Shown here: piece after piece, positions 26,518 through 35,596 of the stretch
How positions within the stretch are numbered: position 1 is the stretch's first letter
Layout of the letters: each line of letters starts with the position of its first letter
Assembly (NCBI RefSeq): GCF_023195915.1
Contig: NZ_JALPRP010000001.1
Coordinates: forward strand, 868,001-932,000
Origin: Methanoculleus sp. 7T
GTDB lineage: Archaea > Halobacteriota > Methanomicrobia > Methanomicrobiales > Methanoculleaceae
Length of the DNA: 64,000 nt
Reading direction: 5' to 3'
Notes under the pieces: model-generated
Databases searched by the model: none
What the model saw: only the letters and a program-made list of their open reading frames with translations
What the model was told of the DNA's origin: nothing
Position numbers and translations under genes: made by a program

Positions 26518-27348
26518 TCACCACTTCTCGATGAGGGAGAGGAGCATCTTGCGGACCTGCGTGGTCAATTCACAGGAGGGATTGATCTCAAGCGCCTTAT
26601 CGGCGCATGCAAGCGCGTGACGGTACATGCCGAGGTGGTAAAGGACGCTGCACTTCATGCTCCATCCGGCGGCATACCGCGGATCGATCGAGAGCACCCG
26701 GTCGAAACAGGCGAGAGCCTTCCGATACTCGCCGAGCGCATACAGAGCGCCGCCCTTCAGGCTCCAGACCCGGACGCTCCCGGGATCGTCGGCGATGGCC
26801 CGGTCGTAGCAGGCGATGGCCTCCTCATGTTGGTGCCGGAGGAAGTGTGCGTACCCGAGGTCGATCCAGGCCGCCACGAAGTGGGGGTTGATCGAGAGCA
26901 CCCGTTCGTAGCAGGCGACAGCATCGTCCAGCCGGCGCATCGCAACGAAGATGCCGCTCCGGTTATACCATGCGACCGCAGAATCCGGGGCGAGTTCCAG
27001 CGCACGGTCGTAGCAGGCGAGCGCCTCCTCGAGCCGGTTACGGCGCCGGTGCAGCATCCCCCGGGAGACCCAGGCCGGAGCGAAATCCGGATCGATCGAG
27101 AGCGCCTTCTCCCAGCAAGCGAGCGCCTCCTCATCCCTGCCGAGGAGGTCGAGGAAGACGCCCTTGTTGTTCCACATCTTCACGTTGTCCGGATCGCGTT
27201 CGAGCACCCGGTCGAAACTGCCGATCGCCTCATGGTATCGCCCCTGCTGGGCGAGAGAGACCGCCTTTCTGCTCACAGTCGTATCTGTGCCCGGGTTCAC
27301 CTCACCCTCGGGCTCGCTCCTTCCGAAGAGTCTTTCTGTAATACCCAT
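26518..27348 (-). CDS. Tetratricopeptide repeat protein
   Basis: The 276-residue protein has about seven consecutive 34-residue TPR units from residue 25 to near the end. Each shows the pattern A-x-x-x-Y/L-D-R-x-L-x-x-D/N-P (for example SFDRVLERDPDNVKMWNNKG, CYDRALELAPDSAVAWYNR). TPR arrays bind proteins and have no catalytic role. I prefer the second ATG (27348) because the ggggg tract is then nine bases away; the first ATG at 27357 would overlap it. No signal peptide is present. No partner can be named. Confidence 0.88.
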   Translation of the reverse strand: MGITERLFGRSEPEGEVNPGTDTTVSRKAVSLAQQGRYHEAIGSFDRVLERDPDNVKMWNNKGVFLDLLGRDEEALACWEKALSIDPDFAPAWVSRGMLHRRRNRLEEALACYDRALELAPDSAVAWYNRSGIFVAMRRLDDAVACYERVLSINPHFVAAWIDLGYAHFLRHQHEEAIACYDRAIADDPGSVRVWSLKGGALYALGEYRKALACFDRVLSIDPRYAAGWSMKCSVLYHLGMYRHALACADKALEINPSCELTTQVRKMLLSLIEKW

Positions 27349-27462
27349 TCCGGACATCCCCCCGTAGTCACGCTACTGGTAGCGGGCATATGATATAACC
27401 GTTCCCCCGCCCCCGACAACAGCAAGGCGGAGAGAAGAGGTCTTCGGGGGAGAGGGCGGCGC

Positions 27463-27888
27463 TCACTGCCGCCGTGCCGCCGCCATCATCCGTGCCACCC
27501 GCTCGACGCCCCCTTCCCGGCGGAGGGCGGTATGCACCCGGGCGTGGCAGATGCCGCAGAGCACAATGAGGTTTCTCGGGGCGTCGTTTGTCGGGTCAAG
27601 ATCGATGTGATGAACGTGGAGGTCCGTATCACCGCCGCAGACGGCGCATACTCCCCCATCACGGTCGAGAACGGCAGTCCTGACCTCTCTCCAGCCCCGC
27701 AGCCCGTATTTCGCCCGAGCCCGGATAGGGAACCCGAACTCCTCGCAGAAGACGGCGCCGTCCGCTCGGGCTGCGAACGGGCACCTGCAGCAGAGCCGGA
27801 GGAAACCGTTCCGGTCCGGGCGGCCGCCGCAGAGGGGAGCCAGCGTGCGGTCGAACGCGCCGAGGGTGAGCTGCAGATCGGTAGTCAC
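27463..27888 (-). CDS. HNH endonuclease domain protein
   Basis: This 141-residue protein has a cysteine-rich N-terminal half (CCRCPF, FCEEFGFP) and a C-terminal HNH domain: CAVCG (about 81-85), LHVHHIDLDPTNDAPRNLIVLCGICHARVH. The HH-N-H residues and both CxxC pairs are present, so a zinc-stabilised nuclease fold is intact. The start is GTG. It stands alone between the TPR gene and the Clp-fold protease gene. No restriction or mobile partner is visible, so its role is open. Confidence 0.8.
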   Translation of the reverse strand: MTTDLQLTLGAFDRTLAPLCGGRPDRNGFLRLCCRCPFAARADGAVFCEEFGFPIRARAKYGLRGWREVRTAVLDRDGGVCAVCGGDTDLHVHHIDLDPTNDAPRNLIVLCGICHARVHTALRREGGVERVARMMAAARRQ

Positions 27889-27939
27889 GCAGAATGAGCT
27901 TCGCCGGGATGCGGGATAAGCGCTGTGACGCGCCGAGCC

Positions 27940-28779
27940 TCACTTTTTCTCCTCGATTCCCTCCTTACGGTAGGGTACCGGCACGTAGGCGACCGACGGA
28001 CGGCGGGGCATCGCCTGAGGAAAGAGGTCCATCAGTTGGTGGATCCCGGCCGGCATACCGGGGGTGACGGGGAGGCCGAACTCCCGTGCCTGCTCGAGGG
28101 TGATCGGGTAGTCGTGGGTCCACGTCCCCTCCGTGAGCAGGCGTGCCAAGCGGTCGGCCCGCTCGGCGTTCATCCGGTCCCGAAGCAGACCGGCCACGAA
28201 CTCCCGCATCTGGTTCTGGGCTTTTGCCGCGATGTCGACCAGGATGAACGTCGTATCGTCGATCTCCTCCGGAGGCTTCAGGCGCGGAACCCGCAGGATC
28301 GACGCCGCCGGGTACTCGCCGATCCGGGGGTCGACCGGACCGAGCACCGCGTTCTCGTCCATCACCACCTCGTCGGCGGCGAGGCAGAGGAGCGTCCCGC
28401 CCGACATGGCGTAGTGAGGAACAAAAACCGTTACTTTACCCTTATGGCGCCGGAGCGCCATCGCGATCTGCTCCGAGGAGAGGATGAGGCCCCCGGGGGT
28501 GTGGACGACAAAATCGATCGGCATCTCCGGCGGGGTGAGCCTGATCGCCCGGAGGATCTCCTCGGAGTCGTTGATGTCGATGTAGCGGTAGAACGGGATA
28601 CCGAGGAAAGCAACCCGTTCCTGGCGGTGGATGAGGGCGATGACCCGGGTTCGGCGCTCGGCTTCGAGGTTCCGGATCGCCCGCAGGCGGCGGGTCCGGG
28701 TCATCTGCTGCTGGACGACCGGTACCGCGAAGAGGAGGAGGATGGCGGCTACCAGCAGCACGGTCCAGATATCGGGCAT
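27940..28779 (-). CDS. Membrane-anchored SDH/Clp-fold serine protease family protein
   Basis: One N-terminal membrane helix (IWTVLLVAAILLLFAVPVV, about 4-22) anchors a cytoplasmic ClpP/crotonase-like domain. The motif HTPGGLILSSEQIA (about 93-106) and the likely nucleophile serine in HYAMSGGTLLCLAADE (about 122-137) match the archaeal SDH_sah (DUF114) family, related to signal-peptide peptidase A. Lys or Asp partners cannot be assigned with confidence. It probably works in membrane protein turnover. Confidence 0.85.
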   Translation of the reverse strand: MPDIWTVLLVAAILLLFAVPVVQQQMTRTRRLRAIRNLEAERRTRVIALIHRQERVAFLGIPFYRYIDINDSEEILRAIRLTPPEMPIDFVVHTPGGLILSSEQIAMALRRHKGKVTVFVPHYAMSGGTLLCLAADEVVMDENAVLGPVDPRIGEYPAASILRVPRLKPPEEIDDTTFILVDIAAKAQNQMREFVAGLLRDRMNAERADRLARLLTEGTWTHDYPITLEQAREFGLPVTPGMPAGIHQLMDLFPQAMPRRPSVAYVPVPYRKEGIEEKK

Positions 28780-29192
28780 ACCGGCACTAGTAACGCACGC
28801 CGGGTAAAGAAGGTTCGCTAGCGAGCATCATCAGGGGATGATGGACTCGTTGATCGGCCCCTGCCGGACGGCCGTCCTCAAGCGCCGGAAGCCTGACCTC
28901 CGTGCCGTTGAGGAACCGCAGGAGCCGGCCGGACGCTGCCCGACCGGAACTATCCGCCCCACCCTGCGCCCCGCGCGCCTCTCGGTGACCGGGACGGGCA
29001 GCTTGGGGGCCCGTAGGCGGTAAAATCCGAGAATAACTAGAGAAAACTGCAGACTTTGTAATACTATTTTATGCCGCAATAATACGTGGGCGAGTGAAAA
29101 TCACTCGCTCCACCTTCTCCGTCTGATCGGCAGGAATGCTTGCGATCGCAGGATTGTGAGGACGTGCAACTAAAAAGGGGTTATGGAGGGAT
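28780..29192. other. Intergenic region downstream of mcrA, with T-tract terminator
   Basis: On the minus strand, about 15-25 bases after the mcrA stop, the sequence reads CCCCTTTTTAG; such T tracts end archaeal transcripts, so this is a likely mcr terminator (about 29168-29180). Otherwise this 413-base gap holds no recognised gene; a short plus-strand frame at 28838-29023 is arginine/proline-rich and unconvincing. Confidence 0.5.
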
Positions 29193-30899
29193 TTACCTGG
29201 ACGGGATGATGAGCGAACGCTCGCCGGCAGGCATGAACTCGCGGATTGCACCCTTCGCGAACTCGCGGCGGGGCTCCGAGAAGTCGAACTTCAGGGCCGG
29301 GTCGGCGAAGCAGACCTTCACCAGCGGGCTGTAGCAGAACGCGTCGCCGCGTCCGTAGTGGGAACCGCCGACGATTGCGGCGTACTCGCCCTGGTGACCG
29401 ACGTTCATCGCGTAGTTCGGGTAGTTCGGGCCACGGAGTTCTCCCATCAGGCCGCGGTCGGGCTCCATGGAGAGCGAGTTTGCGGACCCGCACTGGTCCT
29501 GGAGGTCGTAGCCGAAGAATCCGAGTCTGGACCATCCGTCCTTGTGCAGGAGCATGGAGAGGTACCAGCCGTTTAAGCCGGCGTTCGAGTTTCCGGTCGC
29601 GATGGCGGTCGTGAGACCGGATGCGGCGGCGATGACACCGGCACGCTGGGACCCGCCGAAGTGATCCTCCATCATGGTCGGGAACTGCTCGTACTGCTCC
29701 ATGGCGTTGAGCGAGACCTCGGTGGCGAGGTCGTTGACGATCTCCTGGGTCGGCTTGACCTTGTCCTTCGAGCTTGGGTTCTTCCAGTCGACCTTGTACT
29801 TGTCCTTGATGTAGTCCATGCCGTAGTAGGTGAACTCATCGAGGATGTTGTCGGTGTAAGCCGCGGTCGCGTACTGGGTGAATCCGACACCGCCGGACAT
29901 GTAGGAGCCGAGCCAGATCTGGTCGTAGAGCATGGTCCCGGCGCCGACAACCTCGAGGGCAGCCTTCGCGGGGTCGTTCGGATACTTCCGGTTCGCCTGG
30001 ACGATATCGGAGAAGAGACCGAACTTGATACCACCGGGCTCGTTGGGGCCACGGGCACGCCGGGCGGGCAGGAGCGAGGCCATCTGGACGACGCCTGCAT
30101 GCTTTGCGGCGAAGGAGAGGTCGGCGACGGCTGCTTCACCGGCGCACATCCGGTAGGCGGCGATGAAGGACATACCGATCTGCATCGCAGACCACCGGGA
30201 GGTCGTTCCACCGTCGCACGTCCGCGAGACCGCGGTCGGGATGTGGATGGCCTGGTACATGCCCTTGCCGACTTCCGCCTTGAGCTCCTCGGCCTGCTTG
30301 GCGGGGAAGAGCTTCTCGATGTTGATCAGGAACTGGGGCTCGATGTCGTCTGCGACTTCATCGTCACCGGTGAAGACCTTGACGTAACAGTCGTCGACGA
30401 GGCCGGGGTGAGTCTCGACCATGTGTTCCTGAACGACGGCTGCGCCGGGCATGGCGTGGTTCAGGATGTGGAGGTACTCGTTGATCGTCTCGGGGGTAAC
30501 TTCCTTTCCGAGCCGCTTCTGCAGGGTCTGGTGAGCGAGGTCCATGCCGACGATGACCGTCCTACGGATATCGTCCCACATCTGCTGCATGGCAGCGTTG
30601 TTGACGAAGTGCAGGTCGTCGCCCTCCACGAAGACGCCGGTGCCGGAGACCTCGTAGGTCATCAGCTGGCGCTGGCCCATCGGGATACCGCCGAGGTGGC
30701 AGCGCTCGGGGTCGTACATGGAGATGCCGCGGTCCATCTCGATGGCCTTGCTGGCCTTCATGAACTCCATCTTACGAGGAGACTGGCGGACACCGTTGAA
30801 CTTGTAGAACTCGGCAGTCTCGGACTCGACGTCCTGTCCCTGGAACTTCTCCTTGAGGGCCTTCAGGAACATCTTCTGGGTTCTCTCAATCTTTGCCAT
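29193..30899 (-). CDS. mcrA: Methyl-coenzyme M reductase, alpha subunit
   Basis: This 568-residue catalytic subunit of MCR releases methane from methyl-CoM and CoB at the nickel cofactor F430. The region that carries modified residues is intact: [25 protein letters not shown] (N-methyl-His and methyl-Arg sites), the [15 protein letters not shown] segment, and [14 protein letters not shown], which holds the thioglycine site. The C-terminus ends in [15 protein letters not shown]. The ATG at 30899 follows GAGGAG. The gene starts five bases after mcrG. It is the last gene of mcrBDGA. Confidence 0.99.
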   Translation of the reverse strand: MAKIERTQKMFLKALKEKFQGQDVESETAEFYKFNGVRQSPRKMEFMKASKAIEMDRGISMYDPERCHLGGIPMGQRQLMTYEVSGTGVFVEGDDLHFVNNAAMQQMWDDIRRTVIVGMDLAHQTLQKRLGKEVTPETINEYLHILNHAMPGAAVVQEHMVETHPGLVDDCYVKVFTGDDEVADDIEPQFLINIEKLFPAKQAEELKAEVGKGMYQAIHIPTAVSRTCDGGTTSRWSAMQIGMSFIAAYRMCAGEAAVADLSFAAKHAGVVQMASLLPARRARGPNEPGGIKFGLFSDIVQANRKYPNDPAKAALEVVGAGTMLYDQIWLGSYMSGGVGFTQYATAAYTDNILDEFTYYGMDYIKDKYKVDWKNPSSKDKVKPTQEIVNDLATEVSLNAMEQYEQFPTMMEDHFGGSQRAGVIAAASGLTTAIATGNSNAGLNGWYLSMLLHKDGWSRLGFFGYDLQDQCGSANSLSMEPDRGLMGELRGPNYPNYAMNVGHQGEYAAIVGGSHYGRGDAFCYSPLVKVCFADPALKFDFSEPRREFAKGAIREFMPAGERSLIIPSR

Positions 30900-30904
30900 T
30901 GTAA

Positions 30905-31669
30905 TCACTCCTCTTTCGGCATGAAGCCGTATTTCGTCCGCAGCGAGTGGATGCGCTGGACGTATTCGATGTACTCGGTGTCGTCACGGTAGGGAGTCCC
31001 TACGAGTGAGTGGAAGATCGTCGTGTGAGCCTTGAGCCACTTCTCGTCCATGGGCTTGCCGACGGCAACGGCACGGTCGAGCGGCTCGCCGATCTGGTTC
31101 TTGACGTACTTGACGATGCCGTCCTCGCCGAGGACGTTCCTCTGGAGCATATCGAACATCATGCCGTCTTCAGCAAGACGGAGCGAGTGACCGTGCACGG
31201 TCGCACCGCGGATGCCGACGAGAGCCGGGTCGAACATCTCGGTCTCGATGAGTTCCTTTGCGTACTTCTCGAGGTCACGCTCACGGCACTCGACGATCTG
31301 ACGGCCGGAGAGCGTTCCGGGGTCGATAGCGCGGAAGCGGTACATCTCGGTGTAGGTCCGCTGGTAGGGCTGCGAGGGGGCGTTGAACATCGAGTCTGCA
31401 AACTGGATGTAACGGACACGGTCGCCGGCCTTTGCACCCTCGGTGGGCTTGACGATCTTGCGCATGGGGCAGTCGGGCTCCTGCTGCTCGGCAAGCGGCG
31501 GGTGGGCGCTCGGGTATGCCGATCCGGGGGCGCGGTGGCCGAGAATCAGCACGATATCCTCATCAGTTACGGAACGAACCTTCTCAAGCTTCTGGTTGGG
31601 GTTCATCTGCTTGCGCCGGTTCTCGGCGACAATCGATGTCCCGGGACCATACTGGGGCTTGTATGCCAT
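30905..31669 (-). CDS. mcrG: Methyl-coenzyme M reductase, gamma subunit
   Basis: The 254-residue gamma subunit contributes to both active sites of the MCR hexamer. Recognisable stretches are [12 protein letters not shown] at the start, [40 protein letters not shown], and [15 protein letters not shown] use the ATG at 31669 because gaggtga lies eight bases upstream; a GTG twelve bases earlier would overlap that site. It lies 76 bases after mcrD, with no mcrC in between, and five bases before mcrA. Confidence 0.98.
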   Translation of the reverse strand: MAYKPQYGPGTSIVAENRRKQMNPNQKLEKVRSVTDEDIVLILGHRAPGSAYPSAHPPLAEQQEPDCPMRKIVKPTEGAKAGDRVRYIQFADSMFNAPSQPYQRTYTEMYRFRAIDPGTLSGRQIVECRERDLEKYAKELIETEMFDPALVGIRGATVHGHSLRLAEDGMMFDMLQRNVLGEDGIVKYVKNQIGEPLDRAVAVGKPMDEKWLKAHTTIFHSLVGTPYRDDTEYIEYVQRIHSLRTKYGFMPKEE

Positions 31670-31745
31670 TGTTTTATTCACCTCAAAGTGATTGATATCT
31701 TATCCTTTTCCTGTCTTGAATGAGTTCCAGCCATATTTCCGTGCG

Positions 31746-32216
31746 TCACCGCGGGGTCCGGATGACCACCGGGCCTTCCCTGCTTCTGGGGTCCGCAAGG
31801 CCGATGGACGCGGGATCGCATTGGGGCCCAAACTTCGCGTAGTCCACGAGCGTCGGAGCGGTCTTCATAAACCTGCCCTCTTGGAGCTGGTACGAGAAGT
31901 CCGTGAAGAAACCGTCGCAGAGCGACCGGATATCCTCGATAACGGAGTTGTCCTCGACCTCAAGAATGACCTCGCCCGCCTGAATACGTAGCGCAATCTC
32001 GGCATCGCCGACTTGGATCGCCCTGCGATCGGAGTGCGGGTTCGGGCTCCCCCGTGCCGGGCCGTACGGAACCGTGGCCGGCAGGCCGGGGCCGTGGATC
32101 ATCATCCGGCGGATGCCGCTTGTGCCGGCAAGCATATTGAGCAGGCGCTCTGTCGTCTCAGGTTTGAGCATCCTGAGCGGCACAATCCTGACCTGGGGAA
32201 ATTCGGCTTTCATCAT
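31746..32216 (-). CDS. mcrD: Methyl-coenzyme M reductase operon protein D
   Basis: This 156-residue protein is McrD, encoded in nearly all mcr operons and thought to help assemble or activate MCR. Family features are VRIVPLRMLKPETTERLLNML, GIRRMMIHGPGLPATVPYGPARGSPNPH, and the C-terminal PTLVDYAKFG. Adjacent ATGs at 32216 and 32213 are both possible starts. The frame's earlier codon lies inside mcrB and is excluded. It begins 16 bases after the mcrB stop. Confidence 0.95.
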   Translation of the reverse strand: MMKAEFPQVRIVPLRMLKPETTERLLNMLAGTSGIRRMMIHGPGLPATVPYGPARGSPNPHSDRRAIQVGDAEIALRIQAGEVILEVEDNSVIEDIRSLCDGFFTDFSYQLQEGRFMKTAPTLVDYAKFGPQCDPASIGLADPRSREGPVVIRTPR

Positions 32217-32232
32217 TCGAATCTCTGTTTGT

Positions 32233-33537
32233 TCAGGCTCCGTTTGCGATCTGGTTGATCGGCTTGTTGAACACATCGATCTTACCGTAGGTGTCGGCGA
32301 AGATCTTCGACGTGCTCTCGGGCGAGAACATCTGGGTTCCGGCGTCGAGCGACATTGCAGCGACCACGCACGGGATGGCTACGCCGTTTGCGTGCCGGGT
32401 CACGACGTGGTTGCCGTTGAAGATACCGGGGCCGCCGCCACCGTAGATCGAGTGGCTGAAGAACGAGAACCCGACGGCGGTACCCATGACACGGCCGTAG
32501 TCGGTGCTCGGGAGACCGGTCTCGTGCTCAAGCAGGTCGTTGAAGTACAGGAGCGTCGAGGAGACTGCCTGGGCGAACCGTCCGGCACCACAGTTGACGA
32601 TGGTGGCTGCCATGGTTCCCGCAGCGGCGTAGGCGTTCCAGAGCATGGGGTCCTTCGTGTCGTAGAACTGGAAGTACCCGCCCTTCTTGCCGGGGGTGAT
32701 GACCTTGTCCTCGATGGCACGCTCGACCAGGCTCTGGACGACCGTACCGACGGTTCCGGTCTGGCCGTTTGCCTTGACGAGGTCGTAGACCATGTTGTTC
32801 GCGTTCAGGCCCTGGTAGGCGTAGGCGAGCAGCTGAGCACGCTCGAACGGTCCGACAGCGGATCCCATCTCGAAGATACCGGCGGTCTCAAGCGTGGATG
32901 AGAGTGCGGCGCCCTGCAGGGCGTTCCTGTTGGTCATCATCACGACGTGGTTGACCGGGATGTTCCGGAGCGCGTAGCCGAGACCTTCGTTGTTCTGGGG
33001 GATGTTCAGGATCGACGTGACGAGTGCACCGTTCATGTCCTGGGTGTGCGGGTAGCCGCCCCAGCAGGCCGCCTTGACGGTGGATGCGTTAAAAGCGTCG
33101 ATGTTGAACTGGTCGACGATCGCGTAGGTGGTCGCGGAGGCGACCGAGGTGATCGCGGCATCGTAGGTGGCTGCGTTGATCAGGCGCTTCGCCGGGACCT
33201 TGACGAGCAGGAGCTTGCCGCCGTTGAACTCAAGGATCTCAGTGTCGTCGCCTTCTTCGACCTGGACCATCTCCTTGATCTTGGCAACGATTGCGTCCTT
33301 GTTCTCCATGATGGGGAGGTCCAGTTCTCTTCCCTTGATCTTGCCCTTTCCAAGTTTTCCGGTCTTGAGTGCATCCTGGATGCCCCCAAGGTTCACGTTG
33401 ATTGTTCTCTTGGTCAGGTCGATGATCTTACTTGTGGCCGGGTTTACCAGCGGGCTGATTCTGTCGAGGGAGACGCCGCTCTTGAGCAGCTTCCCGTCAT
33501 CAGAATAGAGATCGATTGTTTCCGAGTATTTAGCCAT
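32233..33537 (-). CDS. mcrB: Methyl-coenzyme M reductase, beta subunit
   Basis: The 434-residue beta subunit is the first gene of the mcr operon. Characteristic segments are DTIDLYSDDGKLL-type start (ETIDLYSDDGKLLKSGV), INVNLGGIQDALKTGK, ACWGGYPHTQDMNGAL, FEMGSAVGPFERAQLLAYAYQGLNANNM, and SIYGGGGPGIFNGNHVVTRHANG, which lies at the active-site channel. The ATG at 33537 follows aaggatg. The divergent control region with the fwd operon begins upstream. Confidence 0.98.
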   Translation of the reverse strand: MAKYSETIDLYSDDGKLLKSGVSLDRISPLVNPATSKIIDLTKRTINVNLGGIQDALKTGKLGKGKIKGRELDLPIMENKDAIVAKIKEMVQVEEGDDTEILEFNGGKLLLVKVPAKRLINAATYDAAITSVASATTYAIVDQFNIDAFNASTVKAACWGGYPHTQDMNGALVTSILNIPQNNEGLGYALRNIPVNHVVMMTNRNALQGAALSSTLETAGIFEMGSAVGPFERAQLLAYAYQGLNANNMVYDLVKANGQTGTVGTVVQSLVERAIEDKVITPGKKGGYFQFYDTKDPMLWNAYAAAGTMAATIVNCGAGRFAQAVSSTLLYFNDLLEHETGLPSTDYGRVMGTAVGFSFFSHSIYGGGGPGIFNGNHVVTRHANGVAIPCVVAAMSLDAGTQMFSPESTSKIFADTYGKIDVFNKPINQIANGA

Positions 33538-33631
33538 AGTATTTCATCCTTTTACCCTTGTTCAATGCATTCCGTTCATGAAAGAGACCGAGCATTCATC
33601 TGCTTCGGTACTCTGAAGGCCGCTACTGCAC

Positions 33632-33677
33632 GTCCCAAAAGGGACTATAAGAGTAGAAGGAGAGTCATTAATAAAAT
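33632..33677 (-). promoter_or_regulatory. mcr promoter region with palindrome
   Basis: On the minus strand a TATA-like TTTTATTAAT (33668-33677) is followed about 25 bases later by a perfect palindrome, GTCCC-AAAA-GGGAC (33632-33645), where transcription should start. A second candidate box, cttatag (33646-33652), sits between. The leader to mcrB would be about 100 bases. The palindrome may be an operator or a 5' RNA hairpin. Confidence 0.5.
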
Positions 33678-33699
33678 TTGCGAATTTAGACCGGCTTTT

Positions 33700-34868
33700 T
33701 TGGCATAAAATGATATCAATATGTATTATATTCCCAATCGGATATTTTAAAATCGAGATTTGACAGTCTAGATGATTAAACGTTGTACTTAAAAAAGAAT
33801 TCCCTTATCCGCACCCCCAAGGCAACGGCCCGGAGAGTCCCGCAGAAGAGCACCTATTAAATAATAAAACAGATAATAGTAATAGCAATAGTTATGATAA
33901 TTTTTTTCGGAACATCCTCAGATGTAACCACATATAGGTTGTACCCCGAGATATATAATCCTACCCAATCCGGGCAAGATTTTCCGGAAGTCAAATCGCC
34001 CGGTCACCATTTTTAGAATGCACCTAATTATTGCCGAAGGTAAAAGACATGGTATTATATATCCCTCGCCACATCCGGCCGCCGGTCCGGATACGCCGTG
34101 GCGGGACCATAGCATGGCATCCGTTATCTCACACTCCCTCCGCGGCCTCCGCGTGAGACCGGATCCGGCCCCCACCGCGGATTGCTTCACGTGAAGGTGC
34201 GAAATTTCCTGCTCCTATTACCTCATTCTTCGAGAACTTCCGCCCCACATCAAAATCTCAAGACGGGACTTCATTGAAACCTCACCTATTCGCTCCGCAA
34301 GGTCGCATCTTGGGGCACTCCCAAATACGGCCTTCTATCGGGTATCGCATCTGGGAAGCGGGGAGGGGAGCATCCCTCACCTAGCGGCGGTCGAACTCCG
34401 GGCGGAACGCCCATCGCACTCGAAGGCCTTCGGCCGCACTCCCTGCAAGCCGCCTCCCCCTATGGGCGATGTTCGCCACGGTCCGCCGCAACGTTGGCGA
34501 CCTATGGGGAAAACCGGGTCCGGTGCCCACCCCATCAAGGGGTGAGGAGGAGCATCAGCGTTAAACAGGGATTCGACAGAGCTTAAGATAGATGGCTTTA
34601 TCGGCAACGGCCCCCCGCCTCCATCTGCGCCGCTGACCCGTACCGGGGCCCTGCGATCCCGGCCGCCACGCCTTCCCGGGCAGGCTCTGCACCCCATTAG
34701 GTTAACCACATATCAAACCGGAAACATTTTGACGGCAATCCAGAACACGCCAAATTCAGCAGATTTTTGATAACCCAACCCGATCGATCACCCGGATAAG
34801 TATAGCTTACTGAATTAACCATTCGGAGTAAATTTAGTCTTCTGACCCTGATTACCAATGCGGAATGG
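33700..34868. other. AT-rich divergent region between mcr and fwd, with repeat copy
   Basis: Bases 33700-34080 and 34720-34890 are much more AT-rich than the rest of the window and hold many TATA-like stretches. In between, about 34330-34560 is a GC-rich copy of the dispersed repeat: it shares gggcgat..cgccacggtcc and accgggtccgg with 13985-14050 and cactcgaaggccttcgg with the reverse of the hairpin at about 14466-14482. Open frames on both strands look spurious. No gene is called. Confidence 0.55.
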
Positions 34869-34876
34869 TTAAATAG
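34869..34876 (+). promoter_or_regulatory. TATA box of the fwd operon
   Basis: TTAAATAG sits at the AT-to-GC transition and predicts a transcript starting near 34900. That leaves a leader of about 280 bases before fwdD, long for this genome, where several other genes appear leaderless. Confidence 0.55.
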
Positions 34877-35066
34877 AAATCATTACAAGTTATGACAAAA
34901 CGATCCGTCCGGTGCTCCGCCCAGAGAGTTTCGTTCCCCTTCAGGTGAGCGGGCCCTCTCCGCATATCAGACGATTTCTGGTAGCGCTCCGCTCCAGTAT
35001 CCGATCGGTAAACCTTCTCCATGCAGGAGGGTCCGGCATACCAGGTACGGAAAGTCTTGGTAGATT

Positions 35067-35158
35067 CTCTCGCAACGCAGGGAGAGGCCCGATCGCGGGC
35101 CGCACTCAGAGCACCGCACTACAGGGCCGGTCCGCCGGGAGGTTAGGGGGACCGGCCC
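35067..35158 (+). promoter_or_regulatory. Structured leader of the fwd operon: three consecutive hairpins
   Basis: Three helices lie in a row. They are CTCTC/GAGAG (35067-35071 and 35082-35086), GGCCCG/CGGGCC with a four-base loop (35086-35101), and a perfect ten-base stem GGGCCGGTCC/GGACCGGCCC (35124-35133 and 35149-35158) with a 15-base loop, ending 24 bases before the fwdD start. The first two share base 35086, so they would compete or stack. No known riboswitch class is recognised; a metal or pterin sensor is speculation. Confidence 0.55.
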
Positions 35159-35182
35159 CACCAACCACGTTGAGGCAAAACC

Positions 35183-35596
35183 ATGGCGAACAAGATTACG
35201 TTGAATCTGATCACCCAGCGCTCCATCGAAGAAGGCGTTGCGATGGAAAAGGGCAAAACGACCCCGGAATACTTTGAGGCCTGCTCGATCATCGAGATGC
35301 ACGACGATGACGTCAAGGCGCTCGGTCTGGTCCCGAACCAGCTCGTACGGGTGACAAGCGAGTGCGGAAGTGTGGTCGTAAAGACCGTCAAGGGACGCCA
35401 GTCGCTCTATCCGGGCCTTGCGTTCATCCCACAGGGCGTCTGGGCGAACCAGGTGGTTCCCCCACGGACCCAGGCAACCGGAGAGCCCCAATACAGCGGC
35501 TTCCCCGTGACGGTCGAGCCGGCGAACGGTGAACGGCGCAAGAGTGCGCTCGAACTCGTTCAAGGTGCCGTCGGGATGTGGAGAGGTGATCAGTAA
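35183..35596 (+). CDS. fwdD: Formylmethanofuran dehydrogenase subunit D (molybdopterin dinucleotide-binding)
   Basis: This 137-residue subunit is the small beta-barrel that closes over the bis-pterin cofactor in formylmethanofuran dehydrogenase. Matching features are LITQRSIEEGVAMEKGK, IEMHDDDVKALGLVPNQLVRVTSECGSVVV, and GLAFIPQGVWANQVVPP. In larger enzymes this domain is the C-terminal part of the catalytic subunit; here it is a separate gene, as is normal for Fwd/Fmd. The ATG follows gagg by eight bases. It overlaps fwdB by one base. Whether the enzyme holds W or Mo cannot be decided from this subunit. Confidence 0.95.
   Translation: MANKITLNLITQRSIEEGVAMEKGKTTPEYFEACSIIEMHDDDVKALGLVPNQLVRVTSECGSVVVKTVKGRQSLYPGLAFIPQGVWANQVVPPRTQATGEPQYSGFPVTVEPANGERRKSALELVQGAVGMWRGDQ

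Noticed and set aside
33918-34190. Ninety-residue minus-strand frame in the mcr-fwd gap
   Set aside because: No ribosome site, no recognisable motif, and it crosses the AT-rich promoter zone.
34912-35277. Plus-strand frame covering the fwd leader
   Set aside because: It runs into fwdD in another frame, is low-complexity Arg/Gly/Pro-rich, and coincides with RNA stems.
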